Source: an uncultured Rhodopila sp. (GTDB lineage: Bacteria > Pseudomonadota > Alphaproteobacteria > Acetobacterales > Acetobacteraceae). Taken from it: a stretch of 64,000 bases of DNA. The DNA is taken from contig NZ_CAIWTY010000073.1 in the NCBI RefSeq assembly GCF_903915725.1, positions 62,001-126,000 of the forward strand, given 5' to 3'. Position 1 is the stretch's first letter, and each line of letters starts with the position of its first letter. The notes under the pieces are model-generated. The model had not been told where the DNA came from. It saw only the letters and a program-made list of their open reading frames with translations, and searched no databases. Both the position numbers and the translations under genes were made by a program. Below, piece by piece: positions 42,851-52,501 of this stretch.

Positions 42851-43866
42851 ACCGTTTCTCCTACGCCCGGCCGGACGACCTTGCCGAAGCGGTGCAAGCG
42901 AGCGCAGCGCAGGCCGGCAACCGCGTGATCGCCGGCGGCACCAACCTGATCGACCTGATGAAGTACAATGTCGAGCGCCCCGCGCACCTCATCGACATTA
43001 CCCGCCTTCCAGGCCTCGACCGCATCGAACCAACGCCGAACGGTGGCCTGCGTATCGGCGCCCTGGTGACCAACAGCACCGTGGCCTACGACGATCGCAT
43101 CGCGGCACGATACAAGCTGCTGGCCAGCGCGATCCTGGCCGGCGCCTCGCCGCAATTGCGCAACGCCGCCACCACCGGCGGCAACCTGCTGCAACGTACC
43201 CGCTGCTACTACTTTTACGACTCCGCCACCGCCTGCAACAAACGCGAACCCGGCAGCGGCTGCCCCGCCATCGGCGGACTGAACCGCATCCACGCCATCC
43301 TCGGCACCAGCGAGCACTGCATCGCCACTCATCCCTCCGACATGTGCGTCGCACTCGCGGCCCTGGCGGCGACCGTGCATGTCACCGGCCCAACCGGCGA
43401 CCGCGCCATCCCGTTCGCCGATTTCCACCGCCTGCCCGGCGACCGCCCGGACCGCGACACCACCCTGGAGCACGGCGAGATCGTCACCGCCGTCGAACTG
43501 CCGCCGGAAAGTTTCACCACACACCATACCTATCTGAAGCTGCGCGACCGCCTAAGCTACGCCTTCGCGCTGGTCTCCGTCGCCGCCGCGCTCGACCTCG
43601 ACGGCGACACCGTCAGGACCGCCCGGATCGCCCTCGGCGGCGTCGCCCACAAGCCCTGGCGGATACCCGCGGCCGAGGACGCCCTGTCCGGCCAGCCCGC
43701 CACCGCCGAAAGCTTCGCCCGCGCCGCCGAAACACTTCTCTCCGGCGCCCAAGGCCGCGGCCACAACGACTTCAAAATCGGCCTTGCCCGCCAGGCGATC
43801 CTCCGCGCCCTGCAACAGGCCGCCGCCGGTACGCCGCAGTCGCAGACCGACAAGCGCATCCGATAG
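42847..43866 (+). CDS. molybdenum hydroxylase FAD subunit (PaoB-like)
   Basis: 339-residue FAD-binding subunit. RVIAGGTNLIDLMKYNVERP and the TTGGNLLQRTRCYY motif bind FAD. The extra Cys-rich insert (RCYYFYDSATACNKREPGSGC, counted from residue about 119, plus EHCIATHPSDMC) matches the [4Fe-4S]-binding insert of PaoB and related enzymes. It sits between the iron-sulphur and molybdenum subunits and completes an electron path. ATG 42847 overlaps the small subunit stop; the next gene follows after 11 bases with GGAG. Confidence 0.92.
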   Translation: MNRFSYARPDDLAEAVQASAAQAGNRVIAGGTNLIDLMKYNVERPAHLIDITRLPGLDRIEPTPNGGLRIGALVTNSTVAYDDRIAARYKLLASAILAGASPQLRNAATTGGNLLQRTRCYYFYDSATACNKREPGSGCPAIGGLNRIHAILGTSEHCIATHPSDMCVALAALAATVHVTGPTGDRAIPFADFHRLPGDRPDRDTTLEHGEIVTAVELPPESFTTHHTYLKLRDRLSYAFALVSVAAALDLDGDTVRTARIALGGVAHKPWRIPAAEDALSGQPATAESFARAAETLLSGAQGRGHNDFKIGLARQAILRALQQAAAGTPQSQTDKRIR

Positions 43867-43877
43867 GAGCTTCCGCC

Positions 43878-46118
43878 ATGTCCACGACCATCGAGACTCA
43901 CGTCGGAAGCCCGCGCCGCCGCGTCGACGGCCGCCTGAAAGTCACCGGTGCCGCGCGCTATGCCGGGGAAGTCGCCGCTCCCGGCCTGCTGCACGGCTAC
44001 GTTGTCTCCGGCATGATCGCCAAGGGCCGCATCACCGCGATCGATACCGCGGCAGCCGAAGCGGTGCCGGGCGTGGTGAAAATCTTCACCCACGCCAACC
44101 GGCCAAATGTTCCGGGCGGCGATGCCGACTACCAGGACATGGTCGCGCCTCCCGGCCAGCCGTTCCGCCCGCTGTTCAACGACCGAATTCTCTACAGCGG
44201 CCAGCCCGTCGCCCTGGTCGTCGCCGAGGATTTCGGCACCGCCCGCCACGCCGCCTCGCTCGTAAACGTGCGGATCGAGGCTGAGCCGCACGAAACCGAC
44301 CTCGATCGCCTCCGCGAGTCCGCCTACGTGCCGCCCGAGAAACGCGAAGGCATCGCACCCCCGCCGGAACCGCGCGGCAACGCCGATGCAGCCTTCGCCG
44401 CCTCGCCAATGCGCGTGCAGAACGAATACCGCATCGCCAGCGAACATCACAACCCGATGGAACCGCACGCCTCGACGGTGATCTGGGAGGGCGGCGGCAG
44501 GATCACGGTGCATGACAAGATCCAGGGCGTGAAAAACAGCCACGACTACATCACGGCGGTGTTCGGCCTGCCGCCGGATGATGTGCGGGTAATCAGCCCC
44601 TTCGTCGGCGGCGCGTTCGGCATCGGACTGCGGCCGCAATATCAGTTGTTCCTGGCGGTGATGGCGGCGCTGGACCTGGAACGATCCGTACGCGTGGAAC
44701 TCACACGAGAGCAGATGTTCACCTTCGGCTACCGCCCCGGGACGATCAATGCCGTTGCCGTCGGCGCCAATCCGGACGGCAAATTGCAGGCGATCCGGCA
44801 CGCGGCCGTCGCCGGCACCTCCAGCTTCGAGGAGTACCAGGAGGTCGTCGTCAACTGGTCCGGCTTGTTGTACCACTGCGACAACATTGCGCTGAACTAC
44901 AGGATCGCCAGGCTCGACACCTACACCCCGGCCGACATGCGCGCCCCCGGCGCGCCGCTGGGTGTGTTCGCCATCGAATCGGCGATCGACGAACTGTCCT
45001 ATGCACTGAAGATCGATCCGCTCGAGTTACGCCTGAACAACTACGCCGACACCGACGAAAACGCAGGCAAGCCGTTCAGCAGCCGCGAACTGCGCGCCGC
45101 CTGCCGCCAGGGCGCGGAACGTTTCGGCTGGTCAAAGCGGCAGCCGGAGCCGCGGTCGATGCGGGCAGGCCGGGAACTCGTCGGCTGGGGCATGGCCACC
45201 GGGATCTGGGAAGCCATGATGATGCCGCACAGCGCCCGCGCCACCTTGACCGCGGACGGCAAGCTGGAGCTCGCCTGCGCCACCGCCGATATCGGCACCG
45301 GCACCTACACGATCCTGACGCAGATTGCCGCCGACTCGCTCGGGCTGCGGATGGAGGACGTGACCACCCGCCTGGGCGACACCTCGCTGCCGGAAGCGCC
45401 GGTAGAGGGCGGGTCGTGGACCGCTGCCTCGGCTGGCTCCGCTGTCCATCTGGCCTGCGAAAAGCTCCGGCAGACGCTGTTCCAACACGCCCGCGGGATG
45501 AACGCATCCCCGCTGGCGAACGCCAGCTTCGAGCACGTGCAATTCCGTGACGGGCGCATCGACTTGCGGACTGCCCCGTCGGAGGGCGTCTCGATCGTTG
45601 ACGTGCTGCGCGCCGCCGGACTGGACCGCATTGAGGAACAGGAAACCGCCGCGCCAAACGCCGAAACGAAAGCGAAATTTTCCCAATATACGCATTCCGC
45701 GGTGTTCGCCGAGGTGCGCGTGGATGAGCAACTCGGCGTGGTGCGCGTGACACGGATCGTCGATGCCGTCGCGGCCGGCAAGATCATCAACCCGAAAACC
45801 GCCCGCAGCCAGATCATCGGCGGCGTGGTCTTCGGTCTCGGGATGGCTCTGCATGAGGAGTCCATGCTGGACCACAAACTCGGCCGCTTCATGAACCGCA
45901 ATCTCGCGGAGTACCATGTGCCGGCGAACGCCGATGTCCCCGAGATCGACGTTATTTTCGTCGACGAGCACGACGACAAAGCCAACCCCCTCGGTGTCAA
46001 AGGCCTCGGCGAGATCGGCATCGTCGGCACCGCCGCGGCAATCGCCAATGCGATCTTTCATGCCACGGGAAAGCGGGTCCGTTCGCTGCCGATAACGATC
46101 GACAAGCTGATCGAGTGA
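43878..46118 (+). CDS. molybdenum hydroxylase large subunit (PaoC-like)
   Basis: 746-residue molybdopterin-cytosine-dinucleotide subunit oxidising aldehydes or N-heterocycles. SPRRRVDGRLKVTGAARYAG opens the protein, EHHNPMEPHASTVIWEG and PFVGGAFGIGLRPQYQ match the active-site domains, GGSWTAASAGSAVHLACEKL binds the cofactor and GVKGLGEIGIVGTAAAI carries the catalytic Glu. ATG 43878 follows GGAG; the long upstream open frame is a shadow. No PaoD/XdhC-type insertion chaperone is adjacent. Substrate unknown. Confidence 0.93.
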   Translation: MSTTIETHVGSPRRRVDGRLKVTGAARYAGEVAAPGLLHGYVVSGMIAKGRITAIDTAAAEAVPGVVKIFTHANRPNVPGGDADYQDMVAPPGQPFRPLFNDRILYSGQPVALVVAEDFGTARHAASLVNVRIEAEPHETDLDRLRESAYVPPEKREGIAPPPEPRGNADAAFAASPMRVQNEYRIASEHHNPMEPHASTVIWEGGGRITVHDKIQGVKNSHDYITAVFGLPPDDVRVISPFVGGAFGIGLRPQYQLFLAVMAALDLERSVRVELTREQMFTFGYRPGTINAVAVGANPDGKLQAIRHAAVAGTSSFEEYQEVVVNWSGLLYHCDNIALNYRIARLDTYTPADMRAPGAPLGVFAIESAIDELSYALKIDPLELRLNNYADTDENAGKPFSSRELRAACRQGAERFGWSKRQPEPRSMRAGRELVGWGMATGIWEAMMMPHSARATLTADGKLELACATADIGTGTYTILTQIAADSLGLRMEDVTTRLGDTSLPEAPVEGGSWTAASAGSAVHLACEKLRQTLFQHARGMNASPLANASFEHVQFRDGRIDLRTAPSEGVSIVDVLRAAGLDRIEEQETAAPNAETKAKFSQYTHSAVFAEVRVDEQLGVVRVTRIVDAVAAGKIINPKTARSQIIGGVVFGLGMALHEESMLDHKLGRFMNRNLAEYHVPANADVPEIDVIFVDEHDDKANPLGVKGLGEIGIVGTAAAIANAIFHATGKRVRSLPITIDKLIE

Positions 46119-46213
46119 CACGGGCCCGGGCGCGGGTTGGACGGCATCAGGGGCCAGCGCGTCCGGGCAACAATCCGGGGCGGCGGTGTTGTTTCGGGCG
46201 GCCACCTGTAACG

Positions 46214-47716
46214 TCAGGAAAAGTCCGACCCCGGAGGCGCCCCGGCCGAGGCCCGCACCCGCCAGGACGGAGCCTTCACCACCCGCAGCAGCCCCGCCGC
46301 GCTCGACAGGCTGTGCACCGAGCGCCGTGCCTCCAGCAGCAGGTGACGCAGCAGCAGCCGATCGGCCGATCCCGACGTTTCCTCGACCAATGCCAGCCGG
46401 TGCAGCGAATACAATCCAACAACCGCCGCGATCCCGAACAGGAACGTCAGCGCGTGCAGGTTCAGCAGCGGCACGGTCAATGTCGTACCGCCCCCCTTCC
46501 AGGTGAACGCCAAACTCAGATCGTGCCGCGCAAAGAAATCCGCGCACAACCCGCCGATGATCGGCGCGGCCGAGGCGCAGATTGAGCTGACCACGTTGTT
46601 CGACGCGAGATAGGCTGTCGCTTGTCCGGCCGGGGACAGCTTCATGGCGATGTTGGCGGACGCCAGCGCCACCCCCGCCGTGGCAACACCCATCAGTATA
46701 TGAATCCCCAGCAGCAGCCAGAATACCCAGGGTTTGACCCAGGTCAGCCCGGTCAACGTCCATGCCAAGGTGCACACCAGAAACAACGGTGCGGCAAACC
46801 CCAATACCGCCTTGTTGCTGAACCGGTCGATCAGGCTGCCCCAGACGCTGAGGGCCGCGAGGTTGCTGAGCTGGCTCGCCGTCGTCAGCACGATCACCGT
46901 GGTCATCGAGTAGCCGACCGTCTTGAGCATGTACACCGCGAAAAACGGCGACGCGAGATTGGCGGCGAAGTTCCACGACCCCAGGAATGCCATCAGCCGG
47001 CGGAAATTTCTGTCACGGAACGGCTTCGTCAGCAGCGTGTGGGCGCGGATGCGCTCCGTAGGCGGAGGCATCCTCTGGTCCGGCGTAATCGACAGCAGCC
47101 AGACGCCAAAAAACCCGATCGCGGCACTGAACAAGAACAGACAGGTGTAGACCGTGGACGGATGCTGCCCGGGCGCCAGCGTCTTCCAGCGGTCGATCAG
47201 CAGACCGCACCCCAGCGCCAGCGCGGTCGCCAAAGCGGTCGTCGCGGCGGCGCGGCGGCCGAAGAAGCGGCCGAACTCGGCTTCCGGCACCAGGTCGCGC
47301 ATCCAGGAATTCCACGAGCAGCCCGCGATGGCGGCCATCGCCTGGTTGCACGCGACCGAGGCGACCAGCAGGATGATCCCATACTCACGCGGCAGGAACG
47401 GCGCCATCGCGGCGGCGATCAGGAACATCCGGCCAATGGCGGCGGACCATGTGCAGATGGCGCGGCGGGTGCGGAGACGCTCGACCAGGACGACGGCCGG
47501 CAGTTGCAGGAACTGTACGGCGAAGGGCACCGCCGCCAGCACGCCGATAGCGACATTGCTGGCGCCGAGGTTGACCAGGAAGCCGGTCAGGAACACGCCC
47601 GTGGTCAGCGTGCCCATCGCCTCGCTGGCGAGCGCATCATACAGCACCAGGCGGAACGTCCTGTCCGAGGGCGTGGCCGGGGTGAGGGTGTCGGCTTGTT
47701 GCCCGGGAAGGCTCAT
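46214..47716 (-). CDS. MFS transporter
   Basis: 500-residue membrane protein with about 12 hydrophobic segments. VLVERLRTRRAICTWSAAIG is a motif-A-like cytoplasmic loop after TM2-3, and AALSVWGSLIDRFSNKAVLG is the equivalent loop in the second half. The C-terminal approximately 50 residues are hydrophilic. It is convergent with the PaoC-like gene and precedes nothing obviously linked. Substrate not predictable from sequence. Confidence 0.85.
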   Translation of the reverse strand: MSLPGQQADTLTPATPSDRTFRLVLYDALASEAMGTLTTGVFLTGFLVNLGASNVAIGVLAAVPFAVQFLQLPAVVLVERLRTRRAICTWSAAIGRMFLIAAAMAPFLPREYGIILLVASVACNQAMAAIAGCSWNSWMRDLVPEAEFGRFFGRRAAATTALATALALGCGLLIDRWKTLAPGQHPSTVYTCLFLFSAAIGFFGVWLLSITPDQRMPPPTERIRAHTLLTKPFRDRNFRRLMAFLGSWNFAANLASPFFAVYMLKTVGYSMTTVIVLTTASQLSNLAALSVWGSLIDRFSNKAVLGFAAPLFLVCTLAWTLTGLTWVKPWVFWLLLGIHILMGVATAGVALASANIAMKLSPAGQATAYLASNNVVSSICASAAPIIGGLCADFFARHDLSLAFTWKGGGTTLTVPLLNLHALTFLFGIAAVVGLYSLHRLALVEETSGSADRLLLRHLLLEARRSVHSLSSAAGLLRVVKAPSWRVRASAGAPPGSDFS

Positions 47717-47858
47717 GCGTTGGGGTCCGTGCAGCGTTGGGCGTTCGGCTTAGCGCGTTTCGGTGCCGCTACGCATCTCGCAATGCCAGGCGGCGCCGGA
47801 GTCCCCGTGCCGGACATGGAAGCGGCGAGAGAATCGGCGCTCGAAGGCTGACCACCGC

Positions 47859-49472
47859 CTACGCCAGCGCGAGTTCCCGGTATCCTTGCGCCGCCACCTC
47901 ATCGCACCGCGCGCGATAGGCCGGCGCACTGCCGCTGTAGCGCGCGATGATGCGGGTCTGCTTGCCCTCGACGTTGCTGTTGACGCCTGTCATCCAGGAA
48001 TTGACCTCGTTCGACAGCAGTCCCACGCCAAGCGACTTGACGTGACTGGTCCACGACTCCACGCCGGCCGCCGTCGCTTCCAGCCGCGTCAGGCCGTGCT
48101 CGCGCGAGTGGCGCAGCAGGCCGGTCACCCAATCGACGTTGTATTCGATGCTGCGGGGAATATTGCCCAGCGCGGTATGCGGCCCCATCAGCATCATCAT
48201 GTTGGGAAAACCCTGCACCATGACACCAAGATAGGTCTGCGGCCCGTGCGCCCATGTATCCTTCAGGCGTTGGCCGCCCGCGCCACGGAAATCGATACGG
48301 TCGAAGCTGCCGGTGATGGCGTCGAATCCCGTTGCGTAGATGATGATATCGAACCCGTACTCTTTGTCGCTGGTCCTGATCCCCCCGGGCGTGATCCGCT
48401 CGATCGGGGTCTCCTTGATGTCCACCAGTTGGACGTTGGGCTGGTTGTAGACCTCGTAGTATTTCGTTTCCAGCGGCACGCGGCGGGTGCCGAAACCGTG
48501 GTTCTTCGGGATCAGCTTCTCCGCCACCCCCTGGTCCCTGACCCGCTGACGGATTTTCCTGGCGACGAATTCCGTGATGGTATCGTTGGCCTTCCGATCG
48601 GTCAGGATGTCGCGGAAATTGCCCTGCCAGATGCCGAAGCCGGGTTCGGCGTAGAGCTTCTCGAAGAACGCTTCCCGTTCGTCCGGCGTCACCTCGAACG
48701 TGCCGCGCGGATCGGGGGTGTGCAGGAAGCAGGCGAACGTCTCCTGGCAGCGCTGGAACATCTGCGGACAGTTCGCCTTGATCCGCGCCATCGTTTCCGC
48801 ATCGATCTTGCTGTTGTGCAGCGGCGCGCACCAGTTCGGCGTGCGCTGGAACACCGTCAGGTGGCCCACCGTCTTCGCCACCTCCTGGATCGTCTGCACG
48901 CCGGTCGCACCGGTGCCGATGACCGCCACGCGCTTGCCCTGGAAGCTGACCGGATCATGCGGCCAGCGGGCAGTATGGTATGACTGCCCCCGGAACGAGT
49001 CCACGCCCTCGATGCGCGGCATCGTCGGTGCCGACAGCGGGCCGATGGCGGTGATCAGGAAGCGGGACCGGAAACGGTTGCCGTCCTCCAGCGTGGTCTC
49101 CCAGCTCCGCGTTACTTCATCGTAGTGCGCGGCGGCGACCCGGATGCGGAACTGGATGTCACGCCGCAGGTCGAATTTGTCGGCGACGTAATTGATGTAG
49201 CGCAACGTTTCCGGCTGGGAGGCGAAATGTTCCGACCAGTTCCATTCCGCCAGCAACTCCGGCGAAAACGAATAGCTATAGGAATAGCTTTCGGAATCGA
49301 ACCGGGCGCCCGGGTAGCGATTCCAGTACCAGGTGCCGCCGACGCCGGTGCCGGCCTCCAGCACCCGCACCCGCATTCCGAGTTCGCGCAGGCGATACAG
49401 TTGGTAAAGCCCGGACATGCCCGCCCCGATGATGATGGCGTCATAATCCGGATGCTCATGCGAGGCGGCCAT
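47859..49472 (-). CDS. Baeyer-Villiger-type flavin monooxygenase
   Basis: 537-residue NADPH- and FAD-dependent enzyme that inserts oxygen next to a ketone. The first Rossmann motif is AIIIGAGMSGLYQLYRLREL (about residues 12-31). The BVMO fingerprint FRGQSYHTARWP lies near residue 160, fitting FxGxxxHxxxWP, with the second Rossmann GTGATGVQTIQEVAK directly after. TWYWNRYPGARFDSESYSYS is typical of cyclohexanone-type BVMOs. ATG 49472 was chosen with AGGAG upstream; the open frame extends 36 codons more. It is 142 bp from the MFS gene on the same strand. Substrate unknown. Confidence 0.93.
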   Translation of the reverse strand: MAASHEHPDYDAIIIGAGMSGLYQLYRLRELGMRVRVLEAGTGVGGTWYWNRYPGARFDSESYSYSYSFSPELLAEWNWSEHFASQPETLRYINYVADKFDLRRDIQFRIRVAAAHYDEVTRSWETTLEDGNRFRSRFLITAIGPLSAPTMPRIEGVDSFRGQSYHTARWPHDPVSFQGKRVAVIGTGATGVQTIQEVAKTVGHLTVFQRTPNWCAPLHNSKIDAETMARIKANCPQMFQRCQETFACFLHTPDPRGTFEVTPDEREAFFEKLYAEPGFGIWQGNFRDILTDRKANDTITEFVARKIRQRVRDQGVAEKLIPKNHGFGTRRVPLETKYYEVYNQPNVQLVDIKETPIERITPGGIRTSDKEYGFDIIIYATGFDAITGSFDRIDFRGAGGQRLKDTWAHGPQTYLGVMVQGFPNMMMLMGPHTALGNIPRSIEYNVDWVTGLLRHSREHGLTRLEATAAGVESWTSHVKSLGVGLLSNEVNSWMTGVNSNVEGKQTRIIARYSGSAPAYRARCDEVAAQGYRELALA

Positions 49473-49704
49473 TTCCAGTCGCTCCTGCTTGTTGATGCGG
49501 AACGTTGTCCGCCTCCCCTTCGATCGCCGGATTGTCCCGCAGCCAGACCGGATCGGCAAGTGCAGCGCGCCAGCCGACATGCAGCGGACGCGGGATGGTC
49601 ATGCGCGGAGGGTAGACCTGATCGGCGGAGAATGCGATGAATGCCGCACCCGCGGCGCGCGCCCGCGCCGGGGCTGACCGCTGACACAGGATGATCGCGA
49701 CCGG

Positions 49705-50115
49705 ATGATGAACGCTTTGGCGGGACTCGCTGCCCTTGACGGCAAGAAGTATCTCAACCTCGAAACCTACCGCAAAAGCGGCGTGGGTGTCCGCACACCT
49801 GTCTGGTTCGCCGTCGGGCCGCCTGACGCGTCAACCGGCGGCAAGCGGAAGCTTTATGTCTACACCACGGCGGACTCCGGCAAGGCGAAGCGCATCCGCC
49901 GCAGCGGCATCGCCAAGGTCGCGCCGTGCGACGCGCGCGGCAAGGTCACCGGCCAGTGGTTTGATGCACATGCGGAAATTCTCGATGCCGCGGAGTTCAG
50001 GCAGGGCATGAAGCTGATCAACCGCAAATACCGGCCGTTGAAGCAGATTCTCGATCTGTGGACGCGGCTGTTTCCCGCACATGAGCGGGTCATGCTTGGC
50101 ATCCGGCTGATCTGA
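49705..50115 (+). CDS. PPOX/F420-type flavin-pocket fold protein
   Basis: 136-residue small beta-barrel protein of the pyridoxamine-phosphate-oxidase-like superfamily. KKYLNLETYRKSGVGVRTPV, KLYVYTTADSGKAKRIRRSG and VKVAP-like AKVAPCDARGKVTGQWFDAH match the PPOX class F420-dependent group. It would bind FMN or F420 and reduce or bind a small substrate. It starts with two adjacent Met codons (49705 and 49708). It precedes an enoyl-CoA hydratase by 73 bp on the same strand. Confidence 0.8.
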   Translation: MMNALAGLAALDGKKYLNLETYRKSGVGVRTPVWFAVGPPDASTGGKRKLYVYTTADSGKAKRIRRSGIAKVAPCDARGKVTGQWFDAHAEILDAAEFRQGMKLINRKYRPLKQILDLWTRLFPAHERVMLGIRLI

Positions 50116-50188
50116 CACCGGCAAATTGACGCGCGTCCGGCCGCGTGCTGAACTTGGCTTTGTTTGCTCTACGCAAGGATCTGCAATC

Positions 50189-50962
50189 ATGACCGCCGTT
50201 CTGTTCGAGGTCGTGCAGCCGCACATCGCGCTGGTCACCATCAACCGTCCGGAAGCACGCAACGCCATCAATGGTGAGGTCGCCGCCGGCCTCGAAGCCG
50301 CGGTGGAGCGACTGGAAGCCGATCCGGAGCTTTGGGTGGCGGTGTTGACCGGGGCAGGGGCGCAGGCTTTCTGTGCCGGTGCCGATTTGAAAGAGGTTTC
50401 CGCCGGCCGGGTTGCAGGCCTGTCCACGCAGAAAGGCGGTTTCGCCGGATTCGTCCGCGCCAAGCGAAGCAAATTGTGGATCGCCGCGGCACAGGGCCAC
50501 GCGCTGGCCGGCGGGCTGGAGCTTCTGCTGTCCTGCGACCTCGCAGTCGTGGCCGAAACGGCAACGTTCGGCGTGCCGGAGGTCAAGCGCAGCCTGCTCG
50601 CCGGCGCCGGCGGCGTGTTCCGCCTGCCGCGCGCCGTGCCCAAGGCGATAGCACTGGAAATGATCACCACCGGCGATGCGATTTCCGCCGCGCGCGCTGC
50701 GCAGTTCGGGCTGGTCAACGCAGTCGTGCCGGCGGCGGACGTCGTTTCGGCGGCGCTGGCTTTGGCCGCCCGCGTGACCGTCAACGCGCCGCTGGCCGTG
50801 CGGGAAAGCCTGGGTGTTGCCCGGCAGGCCTACGAACTCACCGAAGCCGAACTATGGAACGTCAGCGCCGCGGCCTTTGACCGCCTCGTTGCGACCGAGG
50901 ATTTCCACGAAGGCCCCCGTGCCTTCGTGGAAAAGCGGCCGCCGAGCTGGGTCGGCCGTTAA
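50189..50962 (+). CDS. enoyl-CoA hydratase family protein
   Basis: 257-residue crotonase. LVTINRPEARNAINGEVAAG, GAGAQAFCAGADLKEVSAGR and GHALAGGLELLLSCDLAVVA form the CoA-binding and oxyanion-hole motifs. GVPEVKRSLLAGAGGVFRLP holds the active-site region but with Lys-Arg in place of the usual Ile-x-Leu-Gly, and one catalytic Glu may be missing. ATG 50189 was chosen over an upstream extension of 21 codons. Its stop overlaps the stop of the convergent nitroreductase-like gene. Confidence 0.87.
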   Translation: MTAVLFEVVQPHIALVTINRPEARNAINGEVAAGLEAAVERLEADPELWVAVLTGAGAQAFCAGADLKEVSAGRVAGLSTQKGGFAGFVRAKRSKLWIAAAQGHALAGGLELLLSCDLAVVAETATFGVPEVKRSLLAGAGGVFRLPRAVPKAIALEMITTGDAISAARAAQFGLVNAVVPAADVVSAALALAARVTVNAPLAVRESLGVARQAYELTEAELWNVSAAAFDRLVATEDFHEGPRAFVEKRPPSWVGR

Positions 50963-51513
50963 GCCAGCCAGCGGACGAAGCTGTCCGCATCGTCGGCCGC
51001 CGCCGGCGCCGGGACGGCTTTCGGGGTGCCCAGATAGAGAAATCCGACGATTTGATCCTCATCGCGTAGCCCAAGCTCGCGGTGCAGGCCGCGGTCGTAC
51101 ATGAACCAGCCCGACCGCCAGAGCCCGTTGAAGCCCTGCGCCTGCGCCGCCATCTGCATCGCCATCACGGCGCAGCCGGCCGCGAGTTGCTGTTCGAACA
51201 CCGGAACGAGATCGCTCGGTCGCGGCGTCGAAACAACAACGATAACCATCGGCGCCCGGCCGGGCATCCGGATCGACCGTTGCACGACATCGTCCGGCTT
51301 GCCGGCCGCGATCGCCGCGCGTTGCATGATCCCCCCGAGCTTCTGCAGTCCATCGCCCGTCGCAACGATGAACGCATAGGGGCGGAGCCGCTGATGATCC
51401 GGCACCCGCAAGGCCGCCTGGATGATCAGCTTCAGCGCCTCGCCCTCCGGCGCCGGCAGGCCAAGCGCCCCGCAGGACTGGCGTTGCAACAGGAACTGCA
51501 GATTATCTGACAT
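50959..51513 (-). CDS. nitroreductase-family flavoprotein (YdjA-like)
   Basis: 184-residue FMN-binding nitroreductase fold. It starts SDNLQFLLQRQSCGALGLPA, where most members have RRSxRxF, then ALRVPDHQRLRPYAFIVATG, similar to the YdjA P-x-H-x-x-x-x-P-W/Y-F motif. AAQAQGFNGLWRSGWFMYDR is typical of YdjA, and IVGFLYLGTP closes the fold. Last gene of the eight-gene metal-associated locus; its ATG overlaps the ABC ATPase stop by 11 bases. The role in that locus is unknown; reduction of an imported metal complex is a speculation. Confidence 0.85.
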   Translation of the reverse strand: MSDNLQFLLQRQSCGALGLPAPEGEALKLIIQAALRVPDHQRLRPYAFIVATGDGLQKLGGIMQRAAIAAGKPDDVVQRSIRMPGRAPMVIVVVSTPRPSDLVPVFEQQLAAGCAVMAMQMAAQAQGFNGLWRSGWFMYDRGLHRELGLRDEDQIVGFLYLGTPKAVPAPAAADDADSFVRWLA

Positions 51514-52501
51514 GGAGTCTTTCTCTCGGGGAATGATGCGCCCAGACGATCGTATCCTCGATGCGTTCGCCCCGGCGCAGCCGCTCGCGCACCGCGAGCA
51601 TCGCTGCGTCAAGATCTTCCAACTGGATCAGCACTGCTTTCTCAGCCTCGCTGGTCGTAATGACATCGGCGATGCGGCCGTGGCTGATGATGACCCGGCG
51701 ATTGCCCAGCAGCGCCAGCAACGGATCGTGCGTCGAGACCAGAACGATCTTGTCCTCCGACACCAAAAGGTCCAACGCATCTCGCCGATTGATCCCCGCA
51801 TTCTCGATCTCGTCAATCAAAACAATCGGCGATTCGCTCAACAACGCCGCATCCGCGATCATCAACGCCCGCGCCTGCCCGCCGCTGAGCTGGGTCAGCG
51901 ACACATCGGGACCGAAACGTTCGCCCGCCAGCGAGTTGGCGATCGCTATGATCCGGCCGGTCACGCCGCTGTTCGGGTCGATCTGCCGGCAGGCAGCATG
52001 CATGTCAAGGAAGACGCCGACCGTCAGGTCGACAACGAAATTCATGTTCTGCGACAGTTGCGCCACCAGTTTGCAGTCCGGCGCGAAGCGTTGGTCCGGC
52101 GTCGGCAGCGCGCCGTTCAGCAGGATGCGCCGCCCGCTCGGCGTATCGCCCTGCGCCAGGCATTCCACGTCGGCCAGCAAACGGCTCTTGCCGGATCCGG
52201 TGGGGCCGACAATGCAGACGATCTCCCCCGCGCTGAGCACCAGCGCATCGTGCTCGGCGTGGCCGTCCTTGCCGTGGCCGCCTTCAACCGTCAGCGTGTG
52301 GATCGCCGCCCGCTCCGCCGCCGGTTCGGCGGATTCGGCTTGCAGCAGCAGGTGCAGATGTGCCGCGAGCTGTTCCCGGTCCAGGCCCATATCCTGCAAC
52401 GCGGCCTCCGGCATGGCGGCCGTCCAGCCGTCGATGGAGGCGCCGGCGGGCAGGTCCGGCAACCCGAGGCCGGACAGGAACGCCGCGATGCGCGGGCTCA
52501 T
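51503..52501 (-). CDS. ABC-type ATPase without permease
   Basis: 332 residues. All ABC motifs are present: Walker A GPTGSGKSRLLAD (about residues 99-111), Q-loop AQLSQNMNF, signature LTQLSGGQARALM, Walker B IVLIDEIENAG and H-loop VLVSTHDPLLALL. The N-terminal approximately 70 residues (SPRIAAFLSGLGLPDLPAGA) are a small extra domain not seen in transport ATPases. No membrane permease is encoded in the locus, so a cytoplasmic motor role (as in UvrA-, SufC- or AtwA-like proteins) is plausible. It overlaps the GTPase upstream (ATGA) and nitroreductase downstream. Confidence 0.85.
   Translation of the reverse strand: MSPRIAAFLSGLGLPDLPAGASIDGWTAAMPEAALQDMGLDREQLAAHLHLLLQAESAEPAAERAAIHTLTVEGGHGKDGHAEHDALVLSAGEIVCIVGPTGSGKSRLLADVECLAQGDTPSGRRILLNGALPTPDQRFAPDCKLVAQLSQNMNFVVDLTVGVFLDMHAACRQIDPNSGVTGRIIAIANSLAGERFGPDVSLTQLSGGQARALMIADAALLSESPIVLIDEIENAGINRRDALDLLVSEDKIVLVSTHDPLLALLGNRRVIISHGRIADVITTSEAEKAVLIQLEDLDAAMLAVRERLRRGERIEDTIVWAHHSPRERLHVR

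Noticed and set aside
42801-46118. 1105-codon frame as one large fusion protein
   Set aside because: Only codons from 43878 are PaoC-like. The upstream third is the out-of-frame shadow of the FAD subunit, rich in Arg/Pro.
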